DNA of 32,410 nucleotides. It comes from Deltaproteobacteria bacterium (GTDB lineage Bacteria > Desulfobacterota > Binatia > Binatales > Binataceae). Location: assembly GCA_003135855.1 (NCBI GenBank), contig PNBD01000030.1:5526-37935 (forward strand). Direction: 5' to 3'. Positions 1-8,007 of the stretch are shown here, in pieces (the stretch's first letter is position 1; the number at the start of each line of letters is the position of its first letter). The notes under the pieces were generated by a model that was not told where the DNA came from, ran no database searches, and worked only from the letters and a program-made list of their open reading frames with translations. A program made the translations under genes and the position numbers.

Positions 1-416
1 GAACCCCGACGCCGACGAGAACCTCGACGCCAACCGCGACCCGGACGCCGACGCGTACTCCGACCGTGACGCCGACCGCAACCCCAACTCCGCGACCGGG
101 GGGCCGGCTTAAGTGGCAGCCCAAAGCGGTGAAATTCGGCAAGACCAAAGTCGGCGGCCATTCAAAGCCGCACACCATTCTCATCAAGAATGCGGGCACG
201 GTGACCATGACCGGCGCGGTGCAGGCATCGCAAGGCACGTCGTTTGCGGTGAATTCCGGTGTTGGAAGTTTCACTATGCAGCCGAAGGGTTCACGATCGG
301 TGGTGGTTCAATTCGCCCCGACGCGGGCCGGTGCCGCCGTGAGTTCGGTGGTGATAACCAGCAGCGACCCGACTCACCGATCGGTGAGCATCAAGTTGAG
401 CGGCACCGGCAAGTGA
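1..416 (+). CDS. 3' end of TPT-stalk surface protein with Ig-like C-terminal domain (partial)
   Basis: The reading frame is open from base 3 at the window edge, so the true start lies upstream. The first ~35 codons read as Thr-Pro/Thr-Ala/Thr-Arg repeats of the kind used as extended extracellular linkers. A ~100-residue beta-rich domain follows, with the pattern of the ASPM/SPD-2/Hydin or choice-of-anchor-D family: a W-P-K-x-V-x-F-G strand, a K-N-A-G-T turn, a V-x-F-A-P strand and a final S-G-T-G. Such domains are usually at the C-termini of secreted or surface proteins. The neighbouring gene has the same stalk but no such cap, so the two may be paralogues. An internal GTG at 66 is not a real start because the repeat continues upstream of it. 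The exact function is not known. Confidence 0.75.
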   Translation, partial: TPTPTRTSTPTATRTPTRTPTVTPTATPTPRPGGRLKWQPKAVKFGKTKVGGHSKPHTILIKNAGTVTMTGAVQASQGTSFAVNSGVGSFTMQPKGSRSVVVQFAPTRAGAAVSSVVITSSDPTHRSVSIKLSGTGK

Positions 417-524
417 CACGCTGTCGGGATACAGCGGGACGCGAACACTGCTAGTTGCGGTGATCGGTCGAGTTCTCCCTGCTCTGATCGTAGCACCCCT
501 CGCCGCCAGTCAGAGGCAAGCAAG

Positions 525-553
525 GGCTTTGTTCGTCAAATCGCCTTTTTTTT
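525..553 (+). terminator. Probable intrinsic terminator after the stalk-Ig protein
   Basis: GGC-TTTG (525-531) pairs with CAAA (537-540) and GCC (543-545), leaving a two-base TC bulge and a five-base TTCGT loop. Eight consecutive T residues (546-553) follow directly. The stem is short and imperfect, but the position 110 bases after the stop codon and the long T run fit termination of the upstream gene. Confidence 0.55.
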
Positions 554-639
554 GGCCTCAAGACATCCAAGAGGAACAAATAGGATATCTTAGCGCGCTT
601 CTTGCGTTTCAGCGGGTCTATTGCTAGTTTCGGCGCAAC

Positions 640-667
640 TTAACACTCCTGTTGGCAAATTTATGCT
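640..667 (+). promoter_or_regulatory. Candidate sigma70-type promoter of the SBBP gene
   Basis: TTAACA (640-645) and TATGCT (662-667) match the -35 and -10 consensus at 5/6 and 4/6, with a 16-base spacer. Transcription would begin near 674, downstream of the first in-frame ATG at 668. This favours the later ATG at 749 as the translation start. The assignment rests on consensus matching only. Confidence 0.4.
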
Positions 668-748
668 ATGGCAAGCGATGCAGGTCTAATGAACTGCATA
701 CGTTTTAGCCATCGCGCACTGAGAGAATTGGTGGAGACCAAGAATTTT

Positions 749-3700
749 ATGGTCGGCGCAGAAATTTCGCTCAAGTCACGAATGTCGCTGGTCGCCGCGT
801 CGATTGCCGCGATCGCGGGACTCGCCATTTTGGTCTCGACGATGCAGTCGCGGGGCGGCGCTTCCGCCTCGGAGCCTATTTCGGCAGCAAGCCGGGCCGA
901 ACTGCGCCAGAAAGCCATGAAACTGAACGGTTCGATGCCGCGCTACTTCGAGGTTAACCAAGGGCAGGCCGACCATAGCGTACGGTACCTTTCGCGCGGT
1001 GATCACGATTCGCTGTTTCTCACCAACGACGCCGCAGTCTTTTCGTTGATCGGAGGCGAGACCCGGCGGAGCGCTCTGCCCGGAGGATTTCTTCCGCAGA
1101 AGCAACAAGAGTCAATCGCGAGCCAGGCCGCTGTTCGGATTCAGCTGGTGGGGGCCAGCGCGCAGGCTAAAGTAGAGGGGCTCGATCCGCTGCCCGGTCA
1201 CGTGAATTATCTGATCGGGCCGGACGCGAAGAAGTGGCATCGCGACGTACCGCTATATGGGCGCGTGCGATATCACGAGGTATATCCGGGGGTCGATGTC
1301 GTCTATTACGGCAGTCTGGATGCGCTCGAATACGACATCGTTGTGGCGCCGGGCGCCGACGCATCGAAGCTCAAATTTGCGGTGGAAGGGCCGGCGAGAA
1401 CGGCGCTCAACGAAGCGGGCGATTTGATAATCGCGACTGGCGCCGGCGCAATCAGGATCAGCAAACCCAATATCTACCAGGAGACGGCGGAAGGGACGCA
1501 GAGCCGGGTCGCGGGCAATTTTGTGCTCGCGAAGGACACTGTTACCGTGGCCGGAGTGGAAACCCGGGCGGTGGCGTTTGCGCTGGCGAAGTACGATCGC
1601 AGCCGCGCACTGTTTATCGATCCGATAATCACAATCCCCTACTCGACCTACTTTGGCGGGCATGGCTCCAGCAAGGGTCCGGTTAATCTGGAGCAATTCT
1701 CGGGCGTGTTGCCGAACCCGCTGCGGGTTGCGGACGTCGGGATGGACGTTGCGATCGATCCGAGCGGTAAGGCGTATATCACGGGGACGGCGTACTCGAA
1801 TGATATGCCGACGAAGAACGCCTTTCAGTCCACGCTGAACGGGGCCAACGCCCCGCCGAATCAGAATCCGAACGTGTTCATCGCGAAATTCGACACGTCG
1901 CTAAGCGGCGCCAACTCGTTGGTCTACGCTACCTACCTCGGGGCCAAAGGCGACACGGTGTCAACCGACGCGGGACACGGTAACGGAGACCTGGGTTTCG
2001 GAATCACGGTAGATGGCAACGGCGAAGCGTACGTGGTCGGTCAAACCTATTCAGCCACGACGACATTTCCGGGAACCAGCAAGTGCGGATCGTGGGGACA
2101 GACCAATAATCAGGGCGCGGCCTCGACCAACGTCGGTTTCATCAGCGAGCTTAACGCGGCGGGCAATGGGCTGGTCTACTCGTGCTACATCGACGGCTCG
2201 GAGAATGCGACGGGGGCGCGGGTCGCGCTGCTACCCGGATGCCTTACGAACTGCCAAGCCTTCGTGACGGGTTCGACGCAGAGCACTGCGGCTCAGGGGT
2301 TCCCGGTCACCGCAGCGACCGCGTTCCAGACCGATCTGAAAGCCACTGGTGGCAAGAGCAACGCGTTCCTGCTGGTCACAAATGCCAACGGCGCCGGCTC
2401 AACACCCGATTACTGCAGCTACTATGGTGGAACGGGCAACGGCACCAACGCCGACGCGGGGATAGACATAATCGTCGACGCGGCTGGGCAGGCCTACATC
2501 ATTGGGTCGACCTATTCGGCCGATCTGGTTACCAGGAATCCCGCGGTGGCTACCTATCACGGCGCCTCGAATGTGGTCAGCAACGTGTTCGTCGCGATGT
2601 TCGATTCGACCAAGATCGGCGCCAATTCACTTTTATATGCGACCTACCTTGGCGGAACTGGTGCGTCGATTAGCGTACCCGGGGGACCCAGCTTCGCACT
2701 CGGCGACATCGGAACAGGAATCACAGTAGAACCTGCCACGCCACCCGCCTTGGGCAAAATTTGGATAACCGGCGTTACCGCTTCGACAGATTTCCAGGTT
2801 CCGGGTACGGTCACGCCGGTGTTCGAACCGACCAATGTGGCGGCGGTGACGCAAGGACCAATCGCATCGGCGGCCTTCATTACCGAGTTGGACATCACCC
2901 AGGTCGGCCTCAACCAGATCCTGTATTCGACATACCTGAGCGGAAGTGGTCACCCTATTACGGTTTCTGGCTTTCAGGTAGGCGGAACGGGTGAGTTCGG
3001 AACTGATATCTACGTGAAAGGTGACAAAGTTTATGTGACTGGCGCCGCTACCTCGCCCGATTTTCCAGTAAGCTTGAATAATTGCCAGTCGACCAACAAC
3101 AGCGCCGGCATCGTCATGAGCTCCTCGCCATCCATTATCATTCCAATTACGGGATTTGTAACCGAACTGGATACAGCGCAGCCCGTGGCGGCGAATCAGC
3201 TGATTTTTTCGACATATCTGGGCGGCACCGGCAGAGCCGACGTTCCGGGTGGGCTTCAGCTAGATTCGCTCGGCAACATGTTCGTTACCGGACTCACATA
3301 CTCGGCTGATTTTCCGGTCACGCCTAACGCGTTTCAATTAGATAACAACGCCCTACTGCCGTCCGGACTGCATTCGACGAACGCGTTTCTGACCAAGATC
3401 AATCCGGCTGGTAACATCTGTCCCACACCGTTTGTGCATCCGACGCCGACGGCGACTCCGACCGGCGCGACTAGGACAGCCACACCGACGGCTACGGCGA
3501 CGAGGACTGCGACCAGGACCGCTACAGCAACAGCGACGAGGACTGCGACCAGGACGGCCACTGCCACAGCGACGAGGACCGCGACCAGGACGGCTACTGC
3601 GACGGCGACTAGGACAGCTACTGCAACAGCGACCAGAACCGCAACCAGGACTGCGACCAAGACGCCTACTAGGACGGCGACCAGGACAGCTACATCGACG

Positions 3701-3910
3701 GCGACTAAGACCGCAACCAGGACGGCAACGCCGACTAAGACCGCGACTAAGACGGCAACGGCCACGAAGACCGCGACCAAGACGGCCACCGCTACCGCGA
3801 CGAGAACTGCAACGAAGACGGCAACGCCGACCAGGACCGCGACGAGAACAGCCACACGTACAGCGACCAAGACTGCAACCAAGACGCCAACGGCGACACC
3901 GACCCCATGA
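749..3910 (+). CDS. Secreted seven-repeat SBBP beta-propeller protein with Thr-rich charged stalk
   Basis: From the ATG at 749 the protein has 1053 residues; an in-frame ATG at 668 would add 27. The 749 start has GGAG at 733-736 and puts a signal peptide near the N-terminus (hydrophobic stretch, then A-S-A). Next is a DUF7948-type domain recognisable from F-x-V-N-x-G-Q and R-Y-L-S-R-G. The body carries seven copies of a Y-x-T-Y-L-G-G-like strand, six of them followed by an A-Y-[IV]-x-G-x-T-Y-S-x-D-like strand, as in SBBP repeats. This predicts a seven-bladed propeller. The last ~155 residues are Thr-Ala-Thr-Arg/Lys repeats ending at the stop, with no anchoring domain after them. It is probably a secreted or cell-surface protein. 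Ligand and role are unknown. A strong terminator follows at 3967. Confidence 0.85.
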   Translation: MVGAEISLKSRMSLVAASIAAIAGLAILVSTMQSRGGASASEPISAASRAELRQKAMKLNGSMPRYFEVNQGQADHSVRYLSRGDHDSLFLTNDAAVFSLIGGETRRSALPGGFLPQKQQESIASQAAVRIQLVGASAQAKVEGLDPLPGHVNYLIGPDAKKWHRDVPLYGRVRYHEVYPGVDVVYYGSLDALEYDIVVAPGADASKLKFAVEGPARTALNEAGDLIIATGAGAIRISKPNIYQETAEGTQSRVAGNFVLAKDTVTVAGVETRAVAFALAKYDRSRALFIDPIITIPYSTYFGGHGSSKGPVNLEQFSGVLPNPLRVADVGMDVAIDPSGKAYITGTAYSNDMPTKNAFQSTLNGANAPPNQNPNVFIAKFDTSLSGANSLVYATYLGAKGDTVSTDAGHGNGDLGFGITVDGNGEAYVVGQTYSATTTFPGTSKCGSWGQTNNQGAASTNVGFISELNAAGNGLVYSCYIDGSENATGARVALLPGCLTNCQAFVTGSTQSTAAQGFPVTAATAFQTDLKATGGKSNAFLLVTNANGAGSTPDYCSYYGGTGNGTNADAGIDIIVDAAGQAYIIGSTYSADLVTRNPAVATYHGASNVVSNVFVAMFDSTKIGANSLLYATYLGGTGASISVPGGPSFALGDIGTGITVEPATPPALGKIWITGVTASTDFQVPGTVTPVFEPTNVAAVTQGPIASAAFITELDITQVGLNQILYSTYLSGSGHPITVSGFQVGGTGEFGTDIYVKGDKVYVTGAATSPDFPVSLNNCQSTNNSAGIVMSSSPSIIIPITGFVTELDTAQPVAANQLIFSTYLGGTGRADVPGGLQLDSLGNMFVTGLTYSADFPVTPNAFQLDNNALLPSGLHSTNAFLTKINPAGNICPTPFVHPTPTATPTGATRTATPTATATRTATRTATATATRTATRTATATATRTATRTATATATRTATATATRTATRTATKTPTRTATRTATSTATKTATRTATPTKTATKTATATKTATKTATATATRTATKTATPTRTATRTATRTATKTATKTPTATPTP
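3436..3908 (+). repeat. Degenerate coding repeat array (T-A-T-R/K stalk)
   Basis: The array encodes about 155 residues alternating Thr with Ala, Arg, Lys or Pro. Its first half has a 12-residue period (R-T-A-T-R-T-A-T-A-T-A-T) repeated three times, then shorter and Lys-rich variants. Third codon positions vary freely (acc, acg, act, aca), so the protein pattern is better conserved than the DNA. A second patch of the same composition lies at 1-110 in the upstream gene. Confidence 0.9.
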
Positions 3911-3966
3911 TCCAGGCAGGTAGCTATAGGCCGAGCGGCTCGCGCGAAATCAGAAAGTGAGGAAGG

Positions 3967-3999
3967 CGCCAAATCCTAAACGGGTTTGGCGTTTTCTAT
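3967..3999 (+). terminator. Intrinsic terminator of the SBBP gene
   Basis: CGCCAAATCC (3967-3976) pairs with GGGTTTGGCG (3982-3991) over ten base pairs, including one G-U pair, around a TAAAC loop. TTTTCTATTTT follows directly. It lies 57 bases after the SBBP stop codon. Confidence 0.88.
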
Positions 4000-4102
4000 T
4001 TTCTGACGAAGCGTGGTGGCGGCAATCGGAGCTCGGTGCAAGAAGGAAGTGCAACACCTCGACCTTAGGTATGGTTCGGAAGAAAAATTGATCGGCCGAC
4101 GT

Positions 4103-4909
4103 TCAGATCACCACATCGGAATCAGGCCGGACCGCAAGCGAGTAGCGGCCGCGCGTGCTCGTCAGCCGGACGGGAGCGTCGAAGGCGAGCGAGAGGTTCG
4201 CGGAATTGAGCACGCGCGCACGTGGGCCCGCGGTCAGTACTTTTCCCGACTTCAACATGATCACGTGCGAGAAGAGCGGGACGATTTCCTCGACATGATG
4301 GGTGACCAGCACCAGCGTGGGCGCACCTCGATGACGCGTGAGGCGGATCAGGAATTGGAGGAAGTGCTCGCGTGCGACGGGATCGAGTCCGGCGCATGGT
4401 TCGTCGAGGATCATTAGCTTAGGCGAAGCCATCAGGGCGCGCCCGATCAGTACGCGCTGGCGCTCGCCCTGTGAGAGATAGCGCCAGGGGCGATCACGGA
4501 GCGAGAGCGCCTCGACGCGGCGCAGAATGGCTAGTGCGTCGCGGCGGTCGCGCGGTTTGATCTCGCCCCAGTAGCCAATTTGTGCGTAACGTCCGCTGAT
4601 AACCGCCTTCAGAGCGGTTTCGTTTTCTTCCATCATTTGGTGGACGCTCGAACTGACCATACCGATGCGGGTGCGGAGGTCGCGCCAGTCGGAGCGCCCG
4701 TACGTCTCGCCGAGCACGCTTATCTGGCCCGAAGTTGGGGGAAGGTAACCGGTCAAGGTGCGGAGCAGTGAGGTTTTGCCGCTGCCATTGGCACCGAGGA
4801 TGGCCCAGTGCTCGCCGCGCTGGACGCGCCAATCGATGCGGTCGAGGATGACCGCCTCGCGCTCGACGTGAAGCGCGCTTACTTCAATCACCGTGCGGTC
4901 GGATTTCAT
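4103..4909 (-). CDS. ABC transporter ATP-binding protein
   Basis: The product is a 268-residue single-nucleotide-binding-domain ATPase. Walker A is GANGSGKT at residues 39-46. The signature is Y-L-S-Q-G-E-R-Q-R, Walker B is L-M-I-L-D-E-P followed by the D-loop A-G-L-D, and the switch histidine lies in V-T-H-H. The Q-loop region reads V-S-S-S-V-H-Q-M-M. The lack of a fused membrane domain and a C-terminal extension of about 30 residues resemble YlmA- or ModF-like cytoplasmic ABC proteins. No permease or binding protein is adjacent, so substrate and transport role cannot be assigned. It is transcribed divergently from the phage-like module. Confidence 0.9.
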   Translation of the reverse strand: MKSDRTVIEVSALHVEREAVILDRIDWRVQRGEHWAILGANGSGKTSLLRTLTGYLPPTSGQISVLGETYGRSDWRDLRTRIGMVSSSVHQMMEENETALKAVISGRYAQIGYWGEIKPRDRRDALAILRRVEALSLRDRPWRYLSQGERQRVLIGRALMASPKLMILDEPCAGLDPVAREHFLQFLIRLTRHRGAPTLVLVTHHVEEIVPLFSHVIMLKSGKVLTAGPRARVLNSANLSLAFDAPVRLTSTRGRYSLAVRPDSDVVI

Positions 4910-5019
4910 GCCTGATCCTTGAATGCGATGCGCGTCGAAGCTGCCGCAGGAGCGATGTGGACGGAATTTCTAACAAGGTGCGGTTAGGGAAGCGAGCCTT
5001 GGCGGCGAGCGTTGGCATC

Positions 5020-5123
5020 CGCGATTGATTGCGAATCGCGAATACCGACGTGAAGTCTTCGACGAATCGAAGTCCACGGACGGTAAGAAGATCCACAAAA
5101 GTTCAGGGCTGAACCGTTCAGCC
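5020..5123. promoter_or_regulatory. Cluster of three inverted repeats in the divergent control region
   Basis: The ~250-base gap between the ABC gene and the first phage-module gene holds three perfect inverted repeats. They are CGCGATT/AATCGCG (5020-5026 and 5034-5040), CTTCGA/TCGAAG (5057-5062 and 5067-5072) and GGCTGAA/TTCAGCC (5107-5113 and 5117-5123). None has a T run, so they are not terminators. They are candidate operators or RNA hairpins ahead of the 14-kb phage-like operon. No convincing -35/-10 pair was recognised here. Confidence 0.4.
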
Positions 5124-5160
5124 TTATGGATTGCGGAAGCGCGATGCACAATGCGCCTCG

Positions 5161-6276
5161 ATGGAACACTCCAAGACACGCACCGGCGGTGAAAGCGAGA
5201 CGCAGGCGGGCAAACTGATACCTACGTTCGTGATCGATACCGCCGGTGCGCCCGCCTGTGACCGGCAGGAGCGATCGGAAGGCGTCCAGAGCGAGGCGCC
5301 TGAATGGATCGAGCTGCTGCCGTCAGGAGTATTTCACGGGCGCGACGGACGCGGGCCGTTCCAGGTTATGAATGCCGACGCGCTGATCGAATCGACGGTC
5401 GCCCTCGGCATGAGTGCGGGGCTGCCGATCGATTACGACCATGCGACCGATTTTGCCGCACCTGAGGGACGACCGGCGCCGGCGGCTGGCTGGATCCGCG
5501 AGCTCGACGTGCGCGGGGGCGCGGTCTGGGGCCGGGTCGAGTGGACCTCGCGGGCGGCGGAGGCGATTTCGGCGCGTGAGTATCGCTACATCTCGCCGGT
5601 CTTTCAATTCGATCCGACTGACGGGAGCGTGACCAGGCTTTTGAGAGCCGGGCTGACGAACAATCCAAATCTTCATTTGACGGCGATTGCGGCGGCGCGC
5701 GTGGCCGCCGCGACTGCCAAGGACACTGCCATGAAGGAACTTCAACAAGAGTTGTGCGAAGTGTTGGGCCTCGAAAGCGATGCGCAGCCGGGCGAAATTA
5801 TCGCGGCGGTGCGCGAGAAGTGCGCGTCGGCGAGTGGTGGTGCGGCGGCCATGAGTGCGGGCCTCCACGATCCAGCGCGCTACGTCGCAGTGGCCGAGTT
5901 CGAGCGCGCGCTGACGGAGTTGAACGCGCTCAAGGCTGAACGCGCGCATGAGCGCGCGGCGCACACGGTGGAAGCGGCGATTCGGTCGGGCAAGCTGGTG
6001 CCGGCGCAGCGTGATTGGGCGATCGCATACTGCGCGGCCGACGGCAAAGGATTCGAGGCGTTCGCGGCCAAGCAGCCGTCAATTCTGGGACATGAGCTGC
6101 GGCTTTCCGGCGAGCCGGCATCGGAGAAGCGCGCGGCTAATCTCAGCGCCGCGGAAATTGCAATCTGCGCACAGTTGGGTCTGAAGCATTCGGATTTTTT
6201 GATTCGCAAGAGCGGGCGCGCGGATTTTCTCAGCCTCGATCGCACCGGCGCCGACGCCCAGGGCGCGAACGACTAA
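5161..6276 (+). CDS. Mu gpI-like head maturation protease/scaffold
   Basis: This is the prohead protease that trims the scaffold and capsid during head assembly. The N-terminal half has the gpI family features: the I-D-Y-D-H motif, a P-A-P-A-A-G-W-I block, a V-E-W-T strand, an E-Y-R-Y-I-S-P-V-F block and an L-T-N-N-P-x-L ending. The C-terminal half, from about residue 190, is an Ala/Glu/Lys-rich helical region like the Mu scaffold. The ATG at 5161 is taken as the start; a TTG ten codons upstream is in frame but has no advantage. The protein has 371 residues, a normal length. It is the first gene of the phage module. The terminase, portal and gpF genes that normally precede it are absent. Confidence 0.85.
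   Translation: MEHSKTRTGGESETQAGKLIPTFVIDTAGAPACDRQERSEGVQSEAPEWIELLPSGVFHGRDGRGPFQVMNADALIESTVALGMSAGLPIDYDHATDFAAPEGRPAPAAGWIRELDVRGGAVWGRVEWTSRAAEAISAREYRYISPVFQFDPTDGSVTRLLRAGLTNNPNLHLTAIAAARVAAATAKDTAMKELQQELCEVLGLESDAQPGEIIAAVREKCASASGGAAAMSAGLHDPARYVAVAEFERALTELNALKAERAHERAAHTVEAAIRSGKLVPAQRDWAIAYCAADGKGFEAFAAKQPSILGHELRLSGEPASEKRAANLSAAEIAICAQLGLKHSDFLIRKSGRADFLSLDRTGADAQGAND
5731..6276 (+). CDS. Nested in-frame scaffold protein (Mu gpZ-like)
   Basis: An in-frame ATG at 5731 within the protease gene is preceded by AAGGA (5719-5723) at a 7-base distance, which is better than the site at the main start. Translation from here gives a 181-residue, helix-rich protein equal to the C-terminal part of gpI. 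In Mu and many other phages the scaffold is made separately from such a nested start in the protease gene. The location just after the protease domain fits. Internal initiation is inferred from sequence only. Confidence 0.6.
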   Translation: MKELQQELCEVLGLESDAQPGEIIAAVREKCASASGGAAAMSAGLHDPARYVAVAEFERALTELNALKAERAHERAAHTVEAAIRSGKLVPAQRDWAIAYCAADGKGFEAFAAKQPSILGHELRLSGEPASEKRAANLSAAEIAICAQLGLKHSDFLIRKSGRADFLSLDRTGADAQGAND

Positions 6277-6330
6277 CTCGCGTAGCACGCGGCCTTCATG
6301 GCCGCGCGCGCGCATCGACAAGGTGAAAAG

Positions 6331-6813
6331 ATGGCGGCTCTAACCAATTCGCGAAACACGCCCGAGATGGCAGACGGCGGCAGGATGCGCGTGTATCCGG
6401 TCGAGGCGAACACCAACATTTATCTGGGCTCAATGGTCGCGGTGAATGCGGCGGGCAACGCGGTGCCGGCCTCGGCGACCACGACTACGGCCAACGCGCA
6501 GAGGGTGATCGGGCGCGCCGAACAGATGCATCGTGGCGCCCCGGCGCAAAACGCAATCAACAATCCGGGAGTAGCCGGGGCGATCTCGATCGTCGCGCGC
6601 AAGGGCGTGTTCATGTTTGCGAGCGACGGATCGGTGGGCGCGGCGCAAATCGGGCTCGCGTGCTTCGCGGTCGATGACAACACGGTCAGTGCGACGGATC
6701 GTGCGAGCGGAGCGTCGGTGCAGCAGTACGCGGCGGCGGGCCAGGTGGTGGCAATCGACAGCAGCGGCCAGGTGTGGGTCGATTTTTGGCATCAGGCGAC
6801 CGCGGCGGCGTAA
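6331..6813 (+). CDS. Head decoration (cement) protein, Mu gp33-like position
   Basis: The product is a 160-residue beta-rich protein between protease and major capsid genes, the place of the capsid decoration protein in Mu-like heads. It shows the usual pattern: N-T-P-E start, a Y-P-V-E-A-N-T-x-I-Y strand, V-A-V-N-A-A-G, an I-G-R-A-E block, a R-K-G-V-F-x-F strand, a C-F-A-V-D-D-x-T-V block and a final W-V-D-F. The ATG at 6331 is preferred over 6298 because AAGGTG lies at 6320-6325 in front of it. It probably binds the outer capsid surface. Confidence 0.75.
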   Translation: MAALTNSRNTPEMADGGRMRVYPVEANTNIYLGSMVAVNAAGNAVPASATTTTANAQRVIGRAEQMHRGAPAQNAINNPGVAGAISIVARKGVFMFASDGSVGAAQIGLACFAVDDNTVSATDRASGASVQQYAAAGQVVAIDSSGQVWVDFWHQATAAA

Positions 6814-6862
6814 TGATCGGCGAAGCAATCGAGAGAGACAGGCGAGGACGAGGAAGAATTAG

Positions 6863-7807
6863 ATGGAAATCAGCGCAGCAAATCTGACCGCATTGTTCAC
6901 CGGCTACGACGTCGTCTTCCAGCGCGGCTTCGACAAGCCACCTTCATACTACGAGCAGATCGCCAGCGTGGTGCGCTCGGGATCGCGTCAGACCACGTAT
7001 CCGTGGCTGGGGCGGACCACGAAGTTTCGCGAATGGCTGGGCGATCGGGTGGTGCAGGCGCTCGAGACGCACTCGTACACGATCGTGAACAAGAATTTCG
7101 AGGATACCGTGTCGATCGATCGCAACGATATCGAAGACGATTCCTACGGCGTGTACGAGCCGATAATCGAGCAGCTCGGCTGGGACACCAAGGTGCATCC
7201 GGACATGCTGCTGTTCTCGATGATCAAGGACGCGATCGCCAATCCGTCCAACGTGATTGGCTTCGACGGGCAGCCGTTTTTCTCGGCCACGCATCCGGTG
7301 GGCTTGATGGGGCAGGCGGGCACGACCGCCGCGAATATCAACAGTTCGGGCTCGGGACCGTACTGGTATGTGGTCGATGCTTCGCGGGCGATACGTCCGT
7401 TCATTTTTCAGCTACGCCGCGAATACGCAGTGACCAGGATGAGCACGGTCACAGACGAGGCGGTGTTCAATCGCCGCGAGTTCCGCTACGGCGTGGACGG
7501 CCGGGCGAATACCGGCGTGGGTCTTTGGCAGCTCGCGTACGCGAGCAACGCAGACCTCAGCAATCCGGCGAATTACGGAGCGGCGCGCTCGGCGATGCGA
7601 TCATTCAAGACCGACGCTGGGCTGCCGTTTGGCGCGCTGTCCAGCCGCAACGGTGCATTCCTGCTGGTGCCGACCGCGCTCGAAGAAGTCGCGCGGCAGT
7701 TGCTGCATGCGGAAATCACCGCAGGGGTCGGCGCAAGCGCGAACGTGGCAACATCGAACGTATGGCGCAATAGCGCGGACCTAATAGTCAGTGAGTATCT
7801 ATCCTGA
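6863..7807 (+). CDS. Mu gpT-like major capsid protein
   Basis: The 314-residue product matches the Mu-like gpT major head subunit in length and pattern. The start is E-I-S-A-A-N-L-x-A-L-F, then Y-x-Q-I-A-S-V-V-R-S-G-S-R-Q-T-T-Y-P-W-L-G, F-E-D-T-V-S-I-D-R-N-D-I-E-D-D, and F-D-G-Q-P-F-F-S-A-T-H-P. The ATG at 6863 is preceded by GAGGAAG. This HK97-fold shell protein is intact, with no stop or frameshift, which argues that the head part is still under selection. A 200-base structured gap follows. Confidence 0.9.
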   Translation: MEISAANLTALFTGYDVVFQRGFDKPPSYYEQIASVVRSGSRQTTYPWLGRTTKFREWLGDRVVQALETHSYTIVNKNFEDTVSIDRNDIEDDSYGVYEPIIEQLGWDTKVHPDMLLFSMIKDAIANPSNVIGFDGQPFFSATHPVGLMGQAGTTAANINSSGSGPYWYVVDASRAIRPFIFQLRREYAVTRMSTVTDEAVFNRREFRYGVDGRANTGVGLWQLAYASNADLSNPANYGAARSAMRSFKTDAGLPFGALSSRNGAFLLVPTALEEVARQLLHAEITAGVGASANVATSNVWRNSADLIVSEYLS

Positions 7808-7860
7808 TTAGCCAATGGCTAGTCGCCTCATAGTCAAATGGAAAAGCTGATCTCCCAGGG

Positions 7861-7973
7861 CCGGGCAATCGTGGGTCTTTCCTCCTGCCCGCGAAGCCGG
7901 CGCACGTGACCACTCCTCGCGGGTGACGGCATCTTGCCGGCACCCGCGGAGAGACCAAAAGACCCGGCAATCG
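7861..7973. other. Structured intergenic element with strong hairpin, long-range stem and flanking repeat
   Basis: The 200-base gap between the capsid gene and the gp36-like gene has no gene I can support. It contains CGCGGGTG (7918-7925) pairing with CACCCGCG (7941-7948), with a further CGGC/GCCG stem (7927-7930, 7936-7939) inside around an ATCTT loop. GGGTCTTT (7873-7880) can pair with AAAGACCC (7958-7965) to close the whole element. An 11-base direct repeat with one mismatch flanks it (7861-7871 and 7963-7973). There is no T run. It could be a structured RNA, an mRNA processing site or a small inserted repeat. Confidence 0.45.
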
Positions 7974-8007
7974 GCCAACGCGAAATCAGGCGGCGAGGAT
8001 TGATGAA

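Noticed and set aside
668-748. Translation start of the SBBP protein at ATG 668
   Set aside because: It would place 27 charged residues before the signal peptide and lies upstream of the start point predicted from the promoter at 640-667.
3334-3972. A 212-codon minus-strand frame rich in V-A-V-L-V-A-V
   Set aside because: It is the complement of the Thr-Ala-Thr-Arg repeat array and appears only because the repeat has few stop codons in any frame.
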